This document shows, piece after piece, positions 1 through 7,711 of a DNA stretch of 64,000 bases. Numbering within the stretch: the stretch's first letter is position 1; each line of letters opens with the position of its first letter. The DNA is from CAVTWH01 sp963850915 (GTDB lineage: Bacteria > Actinomycetota > Actinomycetes > Mycobacteriales > Micromonosporaceae), in contig CAWKND010000012.1 of NCBI GenBank assembly GCA_963850915.1, positions 124,001-188,000 on the forward strand, read 5' to 3'. The translations under genes were made by a program, and so were the position numbers. Under the pieces are notes generated by a model that was not told the DNA's origin, ran no database searches, and worked only from the letters and a program-made list of their open reading frames with translations.

Positions 1-1034
1 GCCGAGCCGGCCACGATCAGCCGCTCGTCGTCGGGGACATTGCGCTTGAGTACGGCGAGCGCGATCTGCCCCCACTCGTGGTGCCGGACGGCGGTACCGA
101 CGAAGCCGACCACCCGACCGTCCACAGTGGACACCGCAGAACCGGCTGCCGGCAACACATCCGAGCCGACGCCGTCGAGGTGCAGGAGTACCAGCCGGCG
201 TGGCGGCCGGCCCAGGTTGTGTACCCGGGCCACCGTCTCCTGCCCGCGGTAGCACCCCTTGTCGAGGTGTACCGCCTCCGCCTGCCAGTGCACCTCGGCC
301 GGGATCGTACGGTGATCGGTCTCGAAGCCCAGCCGTGGCCGGCGCGCCTCGACCCGCAGCGCCTCGAACGCCCACAGCCCGACCCACGGCACCCCGAGGG
401 AGTCGGCCACCGTGGCGACCTCGGCGCGCGGGACCAGCAGGTCGTACCCGTAGGGCATCCGGCGTACCCAGCCGCCACCCGGCAGCAGTGCCACCGCGTA
501 CCGGGTGGTGGGTCGCCTGGGTACGTCAGCGGAGGCGAACTTGGCCGCCGGTACCCCGTCGGACTCCGGCGCGGCCAGCTCCGGCACGCCCAGCGCGGCC
601 ACCGACGCGGCCGGCCCGACCAGTGACAGAAGCGCCCAGTCGGCGGTGACGTCGGCCGGCTCGACCCGCATCATGAAGCGCATCTTGGTCAGGAAGTCCA
701 GCAGGCCGGGTGTGGCGCCCGGCTCGGTGTCCAGCCAGGTGGTCACCCCGTCGTCGGTGACCAGGGCGTGCTGCTCAACGTGCCCGTGCGGGGAGAGCAC
801 CAGCAGCTCGGTACCCTCGGCCGCGCCCAGTGCGGTGAGGTGCTGGGTGGTCAGGCTGTGCAGCCAGGTCAGCCGGTCGGCGCCCGGAATCGCGATGATC
901 CCGCGGTGCGAACGGTCCACCAGACCGGCGGCCGTGGCCAGCGTGCGCTGCTCGCGGGCCGGGTCGCCGTAGTGCGCGACCGCCGCCGCGTCCACCGAGT
1001 CCGGCTCCAGTGCGCCGATCCGTACCTCAGTCAT
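1..1034 (-). CDS. ygfZ: Folate-binding YgfZ/GcvT-like protein (3' end beyond window)
   Basis: Aminomethyltransferase-fold (GcvT-like) protein of the YgfZ family, which binds tetrahydrofolate and helps iron-sulfur cluster enzymes to be assembled or repaired in the cytoplasm. The family signature K-G-C-Y-x-G-Q-E is present around residue 250 (KGCYRGQE), next to an HWQAEAVHLD segment. The N-terminus MTEVRIGALEPDSVD and about 340 codons are visible; the C-terminus lies to the left of the window. The ATG overlaps the stop of the upstream Fur-family gene by 8 nt (ATGACTGA), so the two are translationally coupled in one operon. Family assignment is firm; the exact cellular substrate is not known from sequence. 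Confidence 0.93.
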   Translation of the reverse strand, partial: MTEVRIGALEPDSVDAAAVAHYGDPAREQRTLATAAGLVDRSHRGIIAIPGADRLTWLHSLTTQHLTALGAAEGTELLVLSPHGHVEQHALVTDDGVTTWLDTEPGATPGLLDFLTKMRFMMRVEPADVTADWALLSLVGPAASVAALGVPELAAPESDGVPAAKFASADVPRRPTTRYAVALLPGGGWVRRMPYGYDLLVPRAEVATVADSLGVPWVGLWAFEALRVEARRPRLGFETDHRTIPAEVHWQAEAVHLDKGCYRGQETVARVHNLGRPPRRLVLLHLDGVGSDVLPAAGSAVSTVDGRVVGFVGTAVRHHEWGQIALAVLKRNVPDDERLIVAGS

Positions 1035-1464
1035 GATCTCCCCCAGTAGTCCCCGAGCCGCAGTGTGCGCAGACGCCGAACAGCGCCACGTGGCCCAGGT
1101 CGACCAGGAAGCCACGCTCGCCCTCCAGCTGATCGGCGAGCGCGGTCAGGGTGCCGGACGGTACCTCGGCGACCCCGCCGCAGGCGCGGCAGACCAGGTG
1201 GACATGCTGCTCGGCGCCGACCGTGTGGTAGGTCGGGGCGCCGTGCGACAGGTGGGCGTGGGTGACCAGGCCCAGCTCCTCCAGCAGCTCCAGGGTGCGG
1301 TACACGGTGGTGATGTTGACCCCGGCGGCCACCGCCGACACCTTCGCGTGTACCTGGTCGGGGGTGGCGTGGCCGAGCCCGTGCACCGCCTCCAGTACCA
1401 GCTGGCGCTGCGCGGTCAGCCGCAGGCCACGGGCCCGGAGCACATCCGCGAGGGTCTCTGACAC
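1027..1464 (-). CDS. Fur-family metalloregulator, Nur-like
   Basis: A 145-residue Fur-family DNA-binding repressor. The N-terminal winged helix (RLTAQRQLVLEAV, then NITTVYRTLELLEELGLV) is followed by a dimerisation/metal domain with HVHLVCRAC and a second CAHC pair, the usual structural zinc cysteines. The helix motifs and the AHLSHGAPTYH segment look more like the Streptomyces nickel regulator Nur than like Zur or FurA; this is a comparison from memory. The GTG start at 1464 is preceded by TAGGAT and a 6-nt gap, so the mRNA is probably leaderless. It overlaps ygfZ downstream by 8 nt. Which metal it senses is inference. Confidence 0.9.
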   Translation of the reverse strand: MSETLADVLRARGLRLTAQRQLVLEAVHGLGHATPDQVHAKVSAVAAGVNITTVYRTLELLEELGLVTHAHLSHGAPTYHTVGAEQHVHLVCRACGGVAEVPSGTLTALADQLEGERGFLVDLGHVALFGVCAHCGSGTTGGDHD

Positions 1465-1552
1465 GCCAGAATCCTACGTCGCCGCTGCCCACCCGACGCA
1501 TAGCCGACCGGTCCCCCCGGCGGGCGCCACCGGCCACCGGGGCGCAAACCGG

Positions 1553-2143
1553 TCAGCCGCCGACCCGGGGCAGCCGGGCGGAGAGGTGATCCTGCATACC
1601 CTGGCCGACGGCGGCCATTCCCTGGGCGTACAGCAGCGCGCCGTCAACGATCCCGTACAGCCGCTGCTCGGCGGTGATCTCCTTGGCGGTGACGGTACGC
1701 ACCACGGCGTCGCTGACCATCTCGATCTTCAGGTGGTCGACCTGCCCGATGAGCAGCTGCATCACGCCGAACTGGCTGGTCAGCAGCGCCTCGACCTCGT
1801 CCGTCGGCTGGTCGTCCACGACCACCGGACGCCACCAGCCGACCTCGCGGGCGGCCGGCCGGATCGGCGTACCGTCGTCGTTGATCAGCCAGGAGCGCGA
1901 CTCGTAGCTCAGGAACGGCCGGCCGTCGTGGCTGATCCGGATCTCCTGGGCGAAATCAAAATCCTCGATCGTCGGGTACCCACCCTTGCCGCGCCCGCGC
2001 CACACCCCGATGAAGGGCAGCAGACCCAGCAGGTACGGGTGCAGGTCCGGCCCTTTACGCAGGTCGTAGGTCTCCTCGTAGGGGTACTCCGGTACCGGCG
2101 GGGCGTTCAGCCACGGTGGCGGGCCCAGCGGGTTGTCGCTCAC
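1553..2143 (-). CDS. Nitrobindin-like haem-binding beta-barrel protein (DUF1794/FABP-like)
   Basis: About 196 residues, matching the actinobacterial FABP-like/nitrobindin family, small beta-barrels that bind haem b and may isomerise peroxynitrite. The family hallmark G-x-W-x-G-x-G-x-G-x-Y-P is present as GVWRGRGKGGYP near residue 50, and the C-terminus ends with the usual LSAR-L tail. An ATG at 2149 is possible, but GGAAGG lies only 6 nt before the GTG at 2143, which I prefer. The next gene in the same direction is a tiny membrane ORF, and the Fur/ygfZ pair follows downstream. The peroxynitrite role is known for homologues and only inferred here. Confidence 0.88.
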   Translation of the reverse strand: MSDNPLGPPPWLNAPPVPEYPYEETYDLRKGPDLHPYLLGLLPFIGVWRGRGKGGYPTIEDFDFAQEIRISHDGRPFLSYESRSWLINDDGTPIRPAAREVGWWRPVVVDDQPTDEVEALLTSQFGVMQLLIGQVDHLKIEMVSDAVVRTVTAKEITAEQRLYGIVDGALLYAQGMAAVGQGMQDHLSARLPRVGG

Positions 2144-2209
2144 GATCATCCTTCCGTACCCGCCCCGTACCCGGAGCGCGCGCTGCTCAGACGCTGTTTC
2201 GCCGGCGGA

Positions 2210-2314
2210 TCACCAGCGGCCACGGGAAGCCCGGGCGGCAAGGTAGACCAGTCCGCCGGCCAGCCCGCCGAAGGCGGCGATGAGAAGGCCGACAAAGCCG
2301 ATCTCGGTGACCAT
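2210..2314 (-). CDS. 34-residue single-pass membrane protein
   Basis: A very small ORF (MVTEIGFVGLL...) made almost entirely of one hydrophobic helix of about 22 residues followed by a basic tail (RASRGRW). No family is recognised. Its reality is supported by promoter evidence: TAGGAT lies 7 nt upstream of the ATG on the minus strand, the leaderless spacing used by many genes here, and it is back to back with the DsrE-like gene. It could be a micro-protein that binds a membrane complex, or a non-functional short ORF; the sequence cannot separate these. Confidence 0.5.
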   Translation of the reverse strand: MVTEIGFVGLLIAAFGGLAGGLVYLAARASRGRW

Positions 2315-2321
2315 GCCGGTG

Positions 2322-2331
2322 ATCCTATGCT
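2322..2331. promoter_or_regulatory. Overlapping divergent leaderless -10 elements
   Basis: The 10-mer ATCCTATGCT contains TATGCT on the plus strand (2326-2331) and TAGGAT on the minus strand (2327-2322). They share two bases. Each lies 7 nt from a start codon, the ATG at 2339 (+) and the ATG at 2314 (-), so both transcripts should begin at or next to the start codon. Confidence 0.6.
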
Positions 2332-2338
2332 GTACGCC

Positions 2339-2701
2339 ATGACCCGTAGCCTCGTCGTCAAGGTGACCGCTGGCGCGGACGCCCCCGAGCGCTGTTCGCA
2401 GGGCTTCACGGTGGCCGCGACCGCGGTGTCGGCCGGGGTCGAGGTGTCGCTCTGGCTGACCGGCGAGGCCGCCTGGTTCACCCTGCCCGGCCGGGCCGAG
2501 CAGTTCGACCTGCCGCATGCGGCGCCGCTGCACGACCTGCTGGACACGCTGCTGGCCGGTGGTCGGGTGACGGTCTGCACCCAGTGCGCGGTACGCCGCG
2601 GCATCGGGCCGGCCGACGTCCTTCCGGGGGTACGCATCGCCGGCGCCGCCGCGTTCGTCGAGGAAGTACTGGGCGACGGGGTACAGGCACTCGTCTACTG
2701 A
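2339..2701 (+). CDS. DsrE-like small protein
   Basis: A 120-residue protein with the DsrE/DsrF-like alpha/beta fold pattern: an N-terminal beta strand (SLVVKVTAG), a central LWLTGEAAWF strand-helix, and a conserved Cys-x-x-Cys (CTQC) before the C-terminal IAGAAAFVEEVL helix. Family members act in cytoplasmic sulfur transfer or as predicted peroxiredoxin-like proteins; no partner is evident here. The ATG at 2339 is chosen because TATGCT sits exactly 7 nt upstream (leaderless). An in-frame ATG at 2327 overlaps that -10 and is unlikely. Confidence 0.82.
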   Translation: MTRSLVVKVTAGADAPERCSQGFTVAATAVSAGVEVSLWLTGEAAWFTLPGRAEQFDLPHAAPLHDLLDTLLAGGRVTVCTQCAVRRGIGPADVLPGVRIAGAAAFVEEVLGDGVQALVY

Positions 2702-2728
2702 CCTTGTCGTCCCGCCCTCGGACCAGGG

Positions 2729-3670
2729 TCAGGCGCAGGTGCCGGTGGTGGCCGACACGGTGAACGTGGTGAGGTCGGCCCGTGCCAGGGTGGCGACCGC
2801 GCCGTCCCGGACGGCCAGCAGCTTGCCCCCGCTGACCACGACAGTCCCGTTCGGCGTCGGGCCCTTGTCCAGCGCCTGCCCGGGTACGCCCGACGCCACG
2901 GCGCTGACCGTGACTACCGAGCCACTCCCGGCCGCCCCGCAGCTCACCTCGTGCCGCTGCCAGCCGGCCGCGGTGACGCCGAAGCCACTCAACACCGACT
3001 CCACAGCGTCGCCCGCCGGTCCGGTGGGTGGGCTGGTCGGATCGGCGGTCGGCCGGTGCCCGACTGCCCGGCAGCCGGTGTTGACCACCACCCGTACCAG
3101 CCCCGGCCCCTCAATCGAGCCGAGTACCCCGACGTAGTCCCCGGCGTCGGCGAAGAGCGTGCTGGCGGCTCCGGCCGAGTGCACCCGGGCGTGGTACCCG
3201 CTGGGCAGCCCGGCACTGATCTGCTTCAACAGCGCCGGCTCGCTGCCGACCGGGGTGGCCAGCCGGATACCCCGCTGCCACTGCTCACCGGCGCGTACCG
3301 GGGTGATGTCACAGTTGCCGCTGCTCACGTACCCGCCGACCTCGACCACGGGACCCGGGCCGGCCGCGTGCACCACCCAGCCGGTGGCGGCGTCCACCAC
3401 CGGGGCGGCCTGCGCGATCGTGGTCTGCTCGCGCACCGTGTGCGCGCCGTGGAACGAGTACCAGACACCGCTGACCAGCAGTACCAGTACCCACACGGTG
3501 GTGATCGTGACGAGGAACCGCCGGCGCTTGCGCTGCTGCGGCGAGCCGGGCAGCGGCTGCGGGTAGGCGAGGTAGTACGGCGGCGGCGTCGGGTACTCCA
3601 CCGGCTGGTCAGGCCCGAACTGGGGCGGGCTGGCCGGCTGGTTCGTACCGTCGATCGTCACGCCGACCAT
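2729..3670 (-). CDS. Membrane-anchored protein with Pro-rich N-terminus
   Basis: Unrecognised protein of about 313 residues. It has a Pro/Tyr-rich cytoplasmic N-terminus (PTPPPYYLAYPQPLP), a basic stop (RKRRRF), one transmembrane helix near residues 50-70 (LVTITTVWVLVLLVSGVW), and a roughly 240-residue outside domain with five scattered cysteines (for instance GNCDITP, NTGCRA, VSCGAA and the terminal TGTCA). This layout is typical of extracytoplasmic proteins of actinobacteria. The ATG at 3670 is preferred over an upstream frame extension that would read through a transcription-terminator-like hairpin. Function unknown. Confidence 0.72.
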   Translation of the reverse strand: MVGVTIDGTNQPASPPQFGPDQPVEYPTPPPYYLAYPQPLPGSPQQRKRRRFLVTITTVWVLVLLVSGVWYSFHGAHTVREQTTIAQAAPVVDAATGWVVHAAGPGPVVEVGGYVSSGNCDITPVRAGEQWQRGIRLATPVGSEPALLKQISAGLPSGYHARVHSAGAASTLFADAGDYVGVLGSIEGPGLVRVVVNTGCRAVGHRPTADPTSPPTGPAGDAVESVLSGFGVTAAGWQRHEVSCGAAGSGSVVTVSAVASGVPGQALDKGPTPNGTVVVSGGKLLAVRDGAVATLARADLTTFTVSATTGTCA

Positions 3671-3680
3671 GGTGACACGC

Positions 3681-3713
3681 GAACGGCGCCCAGCCAGTGG
3701 CCGGGCGCCGTTC
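3681..3713 (-). terminator. Hairpin terminator after the sulfurtransferase operon
   Basis: Perfect 11-bp inverted repeat (GAACGGCGCCC at 3681-3691, GGGCGCCGTTC at 3703-3713) with an 11-nt loop, located between the SseC-like stop at 3738 and the next start at 3670. There is no T-tract, as is usual in this GC-rich DNA. Confidence 0.7.
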
Positions 3714-3737
3714 GCCAGCAGATCACGGGTACCGCGC

Positions 3738-4058
3738 TCAGGCGGCCGCCACGCCCAGCTGCACCTCGTTGAGGCCACGGTCGGCGGCGACGGTGGCGTC
3801 CCCGTTACCCGACCGGGACAGCGCGCGCAGCGTCCAGGTACCGGGCGCGGCGAAGAACCGGAACTGGCCCAGCGGGGAGGTCACCACCTCGGCGGTGAAC
3901 TCGCCGCTGGCGTCCAGCAGCCGGACGTACGCGCCGGCCACCGGCTCGTCACCGGCGCGTACCACGCCGGTGATCACGGTCTCCTTCGCGAGGTCGACCG
4001 TCACCGGAATAGGCGCTGACTGCTCGGGCGCTCCGCACCCCAGGGTGTCGCTGCTCAT
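3738..4058 (-). CDS. DUF1416 protein, SseC-like
   Basis: A 106-residue DUF1416 protein matching mycobacterial SseC, which is always encoded beside the CysA2/CysA3 thiosulfate sulfurtransferase. The fold is a carboxypeptidase-regulatory/transthyretin-like beta sandwich (ITGVVRAGDEPVAGAYVRLL, then GQFRFFAAPGTW). The start at 4058 is set by GGAGAGGGA upstream; a longer frame overlaps the preceding gene. It is 16 bp downstream of the rhodanese gene and ends before a strong hairpin, so the two form an operon. The biochemical role of SseC proteins is unknown; involvement in thiosulfate or cysteine metabolism is inferred from the pairing. Confidence 0.87.
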   Translation of the reverse strand: MSSDTLGCGAPEQSAPIPVTVDLAKETVITGVVRAGDEPVAGAYVRLLDASGEFTAEVVTSPLGQFRFFAAPGTWTLRALSRSGNGDATVAADRGLNEVQLGVAAA

Positions 4059-4074
4059 GGCTTCCCTCTCCGCC

Positions 4075-4923
4075 TCAGGCCTGGCCGGGCTCGTCGCCGA
4101 GGGCCACCGGTACACCGACCAGCGAGCCGTACTCGGTCCACGAGCCGTCGTAGTTCTTCACGTTCTGCTCGCCGAGCAGCTCCTTCAGCACGAACCAGGT
4201 GTGCGACGAGCGCTCGCCGATCCGGCAGTAGGCGATGGTGTCCTTGCCCTCTTCGAGGCCGGCGGCACCGTAGATGGTGGCCAGCTCGTCGTTGGACTTG
4301 AACGTGCCGTCCTCGTTGGCGGCCTTGCTCCACGGCACCGAGATCGCGGTGGGGATGTGGCCGGCCCGCTGCGCCTGCTCCTGCGGCAGGTGGGCGGGGG
4401 CGAGCAGCCGACCGGCGTACTCGTCAGGCGAGCGCACGTCGACCAGGTTCTGCACGCCGATGGCGGCCAGTACGTCGTCGCGGAAGGCGCGGATCGACAG
4501 GTCCTGGTCCTGCGCCGTGTAGCTGGTCTGCGCGCGGCTGGTGGCGTCCTTGACCAGCGGACGGTTGTCCAGCTCCCAGCGCTTACGGCCACCGTCGAGC
4601 AGCTTGACGTCGCCGTGGCCGTAGAGCTTGAAGTACCAGTAGGCGTACGCGGCGAACCAGTTGTTGTTGCCGCCGTACAGGATCACGGTGTCGTCGTTGC
4701 TGATCCCGCGCTCGGACAGCAGCGCCTCGAACTGGCTCTTGTTGACGAAGTCCCGGCGTACCGGGTCCTGCAGGTCCTGCTTCCAGTCGATCTTGACGGC
4801 ACCCGGGATGTGACCGGCGTCGTAGGCGCTGGTGTCCTCGTCGACCTCGACGAAGACCAGGCCCGGGGTGTCCAGGTTCTTCTCGGCCCAGTCGGCCGAG
4901 ACGAGTGCTGATTCGCGACTCAT
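4075..4923 (-). CDS. Thiosulfate sulfurtransferase (two-domain rhodanese), CysA2-like
   Basis: A 282-residue tandem rhodanese that moves sulfane sulfur from thiosulfate to an acceptor such as cyanide or a thiol. The first domain contains VFVEVDEDTSAYDAGHIPGA and ILYGGNNNWFAAYAYWYFKL, both nearly as in Mycobacterium CysA2. The second carries the active-site loop CRIGERSS, whose cysteine forms the persulfide, and ends with the NYDGSWTEYGS motif. GGAG lies 8 nt before the ATG. It leads a two-gene operon with the SseC-like protein. A leader peptide with C-terminal cysteines lies 320 bp upstream and suggests control by cysteine supply. Confidence 0.95.
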   Translation of the reverse strand: MSRESALVSADWAEKNLDTPGLVFVEVDEDTSAYDAGHIPGAVKIDWKQDLQDPVRRDFVNKSQFEALLSERGISNDDTVILYGGNNNWFAAYAYWYFKLYGHGDVKLLDGGRKRWELDNRPLVKDATSRAQTSYTAQDQDLSIRAFRDDVLAAIGVQNLVDVRSPDEYAGRLLAPAHLPQEQAQRAGHIPTAISVPWSKAANEDGTFKSNDELATIYGAAGLEEGKDTIAYCRIGERSSHTWFVLKELLGEQNVKNYDGSWTEYGSLVGVPVALGDEPGQA

Positions 4924-4979
4924 GCTTTCTCCAGTGGTTCGGTGTTCGACAGCGTGGGCAGTTCTTCAGGCTGTTCTTC

Positions 4980-5043
4980 GGGCTTGCGCTGAGTTTCGGG
5001 CTTGCGCTGAGTTTCGGGCTTGCGCTGAGTTTCGGGCTTGCGG
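4980..5043. repeat. 18-bp tandem repeat in the sulfurtransferase leader
   Basis: Three exact copies of an 18-bp unit (GGGCTTGCGCTGAGTTTC) at 4980-4997, 4998-5015 and 5016-5033, plus a partial fourth. It lies in the presumed 5' untranslated region between the leader peptide and the sulfurtransferase ATG. The rest of the 4924-5243 gap contains a 12-bp palindrome (GAGGCGCGCCTC, 5217-5228) but no gene I can support. Confidence 0.8.
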
Positions 5044-5243
5044 GATGGTCGGCGGCCGGCCCGGTGATCCAGGTTTCCGGTTGTCGCTCCGGTGTTACCG
5101 GCGCCGAACGCGCCGGGTGGCCGGGATCCGCCGGGCGGGCGCGATCACGCGGTGACGCGACCCAGGGACAGATTCGACGGACACGGCGACGGCGCAGGAG
5201 TGACGATCAGTTGCGCGAGGCGCGCCTCAGGCGTCGCCGTCAG

Positions 5244-5420
5244 TCAGCGACAACGACACAGACAGCTGGTGACCAGGCCGAAGTCGACCGCCCGGCGCTT
5301 GGTGAGCAGCGGTCCGGCGGTCGAGACGGCCCACGGCAGCTGCCGTGCACCAGCATCGCCGGGCACCCGGACGCGGTCGGCACGTGCCGACGCGGGCGCG
5401 GTGGTGACCAGCGGACTCAT
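5244..5420 (-). CDS. Cys-ending leader peptide (putative cysteine attenuator)
   Basis: A 58-codon ORF that starts at an ATG with TAGCCT exactly 7 nt upstream (5433-5428), so it is probably leaderless. The C-terminus reads KRRAVDFG then TSCLCRCR and a stop: three cysteine codons in the last six residues. Short actinobacterial leader peptides with an R-R-x-V-D pattern and terminal cysteines, found ahead of sulfur-assimilation genes, are annotated as 'putative leader peptide' (my recollection). In mycobacteria, polycysteine leaderless ORFs act as cysteine-responsive attenuators. Here it lies 320 bp ahead of the sulfurtransferase operon, same strand. The leader role is inference, but pattern, position and promoter agree. 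Confidence 0.68.
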   Translation of the reverse strand: MSPLVTTAPASARADRVRVPGDAGARQLPWAVSTAGPLLTKRRAVDFGLVTSCLCRCR

Positions 5421-5427
5421 GGTTGCG

Positions 5428-5433
5428 AGGCTA
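5428..5433 (-). promoter_or_regulatory. -10 element of the leader-peptide transcript
   Basis: TAGCCT on the minus strand, 7 nt from the ATG at 5420. This is the expected promoter of the leader peptide and the downstream sulfurtransferase/SseC genes. Confidence 0.6.
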
Positions 5434-5545
5434 CCATCGCAGCCACCATCCGGGACCCGCCGTCCCAACGTGCGGTCAGTCACGCCCACCCGTTGATCAG
5501 GGTGGGTGACCCGTTGATCAAGGCCGGTAAGCCGGCCCGACACGG

Positions 5546-6313
5546 TCAGCTGCCGTTGTCCACCAGGGAGACGTGGGTGGCGACCGCGTTCACCTTCAGG
5601 CCGGCGCTGGTCGATTCGACCCCGGTGACAACCAGGTTGTACGGCAGCGGCGGCAGCTTGATCTGCACGGTGAGCGATCGCTTGACCTGACCGAGCAGCG
5701 CATTGATCAGCGGCGAGGTGTCGCCACCCTTGGTGGTCACCTGATCGATGGTGACCTTGGCGTTGCCGTCGGCGACCGTGACTGTCCCGGTGGCCACCAG
5801 AGTCGTGGTGACGCCCAGCGCGGAGACGGGCAGCTCGGCAGTGATCTTGCCCTGGTCGTCGGCGGTGATCGTGACGTTCGAGGCGTCCACCCCGGTGAGG
5901 GTGATCAACTTGCCCACCTGGTTCCACGGCACGCTGCCCGATCCGGTCACCTTGTCCGCGGTCACCTGGCCGGTACCGTGCAGGATGTCGCTCGCCTTGG
6001 CGTGTACGTCGGTGGCGACGGCGTCGAAGTGGTCCAGCGTCACGCCCTGGGTACTCGGCTGGTTCACGTGGATGGTGATCTTCTTGTAGACGCCGCGGGC
6101 AACCTGGGTGAGGAACGGGAAGCCGGCGATGTTCACGGTCGGCTTGCTGGGCGAGGTGATCTGCCGCGCCGTCAACTCCTGGCTCGCCTGCTGGGCAATC
6201 GCCTTCTGTGCTTCGTATTTGCCGACCCGGTCGGCGGTGAACAGCACGCCGAGGATGAGTACGAACACCACGACCAGGACAATTGCGATCTTGCTCCCGC
6301 GACCGGCGGCCAT
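5546..6313 (-). CDS. DUF2993 (LmeA-like) lipid-binding envelope protein
   Basis: A 255-residue DUF2993 protein. The N-terminal membrane helix (IAIVLVVVFVLILGVLF, residues 9-25) anchors or exports it. The following domain has the family motif of a helix plus GFPFLTQVARGVYKKI, then an amphipathic beta-rich body ending in LPPLPYNLVVTGVE. In mycobacteria LmeA is a periplasmic phospholipid-binding protein needed for lipomannan maturation; the same role here is an extrapolation. AAGGGAG sits 5 nt before the ATG. It follows the polytopic membrane protein by 10 bp and is probably cotranscribed with it. Confidence 0.88.
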   Translation of the reverse strand: MAAGRGSKIAIVLVVVFVLILGVLFTADRVGKYEAQKAIAQQASQELTARQITSPSKPTVNIAGFPFLTQVARGVYKKITIHVNQPSTQGVTLDHFDAVATDVHAKASDILHGTGQVTADKVTGSGSVPWNQVGKLITLTGVDASNVTITADDQGKITAELPVSALGVTTTLVATGTVTVADGNAKVTIDQVTTKGGDTSPLINALLGQVKRSLTVQIKLPPLPYNLVVTGVESTSAGLKVNAVATHVSLVDNGS

Positions 6314-6323
6314 GCGTACTCCC

Positions 6324-7412
6324 TTAGAGGCTGTGTACCAACAACATCACGCTGAGCACGTAGGCGGCCGCGCCCGCGAGGGCGTACCCGCCCAGCGGGC
6401 CCTGCAGATGACGGACGAACCACCACGCGTCGGGAACGTCATCCAGCTCCCGACTCGCGTCGGCGTACGAAACGGCCAGGTCGGCCATCACCGCCACCAT
6501 CGATGTCACCAGCGCCGCCACCGCGGTCGTACCGGGGTGCAGGCCGACCAGGTGGGTACTGGCCAGCGCCCCGACGGCGGTACCGGCCATCGCCCCGACC
6601 ACGACACCGATCGAGCCACGGGCGACCTGGGTACTGGTGCGCGGCGTGGGCAGGATGATGTCGACGAGGTGGGCGACGGTCAGCGCCGCCCCCGCTGCGG
6701 CGAGGCAGGCGACGATGGACTGGGTACCCACTGGGTGCCGGTTCAAAACCACCAGCGCGGCCAGCGCGACCACCCCGACCACGATGGTCAGCGTGGCGCC
6801 CAGTGACTCGGTCGGGCGCTGGCGCGACGCGCCCCGGGCCAGCTGGCCGACCACCCCGACGATCACCGCCGCGGCCGTGACGTAGGCCAGCGGGGCAAGC
6901 GTTGCCCGCTCCGGCCAGGCCACCGCGACATCGGCGGCGGCCGCCGTGGCCAGCCCGACCGCGGCCACCACCCGAGCCCCCGGCGGGCGCAGCGCCACCG
7001 ACCAGACGAGTACGAACAGGATCTGGATGCCGAAGATCACAAAGCCGAACGAGCCGGGTGTCAGCTGGGCACCGAGTACCAGGGCCAGGCCGAGCAGCGC
7101 GCTGAACCCGGCGACCGACAGCGAGCGCAGCCGGCGCGGCCGGGCACTCTCCACCCGCTCCTGCGCCAGCCACGACGGCAGGTCCGAGGCGTGGTCCGGG
7201 TTCAACCCGGTGACCTGGCCCTCCTTGGCCCGACGGCGGTGCGGGCGGCGCAGCTTGCGGCCGATCGGAGCCTGCGGTACGACGCTCGACCAGCCGTACG
7301 GGTCGTCCTCCGCGCTGGCGCGGCGCGCACCACGTGGAGCACCCTCGGGGCGCTCACGATCGTCGTCGCCGCGGGGTGACCGGGAGCCACCGGGCGTGGC
7401 AGAGGGGGACAC
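6324..7412 (-). CDS. Polytopic membrane protein with charged N-terminus
   Basis: Unrecognised membrane protein of about 362 residues. The first 110 residues are polar and rich in Arg, Asp and Pro; then about nine hydrophobic segments follow (for example FGFVIFGIQILFVLVWSVAL and LTIVVGVVALAALVVL) to a C-terminal helix. No transporter signature is evident. GTG at 7412 (VSPSATPGG) is chosen instead of a longer frame start at 7472; neither has a clear ribosome-binding site. It is followed after 10 bp by the DUF2993 envelope gene and is divergent from glnR, with 299 bp between the starts. Confidence 0.75.
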   Translation of the reverse strand: MSPSATPGGSRSPRGDDDRERPEGAPRGARRASAEDDPYGWSSVVPQAPIGRKLRRPHRRRAKEGQVTGLNPDHASDLPSWLAQERVESARPRRLRSLSVAGFSALLGLALVLGAQLTPGSFGFVIFGIQILFVLVWSVALRPPGARVVAAVGLATAAAADVAVAWPERATLAPLAYVTAAAVIVGVVGQLARGASRQRPTESLGATLTIVVGVVALAALVVLNRHPVGTQSIVACLAAAGAALTVAHLVDIILPTPRTSTQVARGSIGVVVGAMAGTAVGALASTHLVGLHPGTTAVAALVTSMVAVMADLAVSYADASRELDDVPDAWWFVRHLQGPLGGYALAGAAAYVLSVMLLVHSL

Positions 7413-7605
7413 AGCACGATCGTGCCAGAGCCGCGCCGCCAGGGCGAACCGGACTCTGCCCGCCTCCGCCACTCAACCGATCGGGTGACCCGCGGGCACC
7501 GCTCGGTCACGGAGTACCCCACCGAAACCGACTGAGCAGGATAAATCGCCGAGAGATCCGAGTGAGTGCGAAAGGTCACCTCGTGTAATGGGGAAGGTCA
7601 TCAGT

Positions 7606-7611
7606 TATTCT
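7606..7611 (+). promoter_or_regulatory. Candidate glnR -10 element
   Basis: TATTCT in an unusually AT-rich patch of the 7413-7711 intergenic region, about 100 nt before the glnR start. No clear -35 is visible, so an activator-dependent or weak promoter is possible. Confidence 0.4.
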
Positions 7612-7711
7612 CTTGGCTTAACAACCCACCCGTCAGCGACGCCGGGACCGACAAGGCCGAAGATCCGGCCAGCGTGCGTGGCGAACCTTGCCCGCCGATA
7701 CGGAGGTCCGC

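Noticed and set aside
5217..5228. GAGGCGCGCCTC palindrome as a terminator
   Set aside because: A 12-bp palindrome with no loop is too short to form a stable hairpin; it might be a protein site but has no support.
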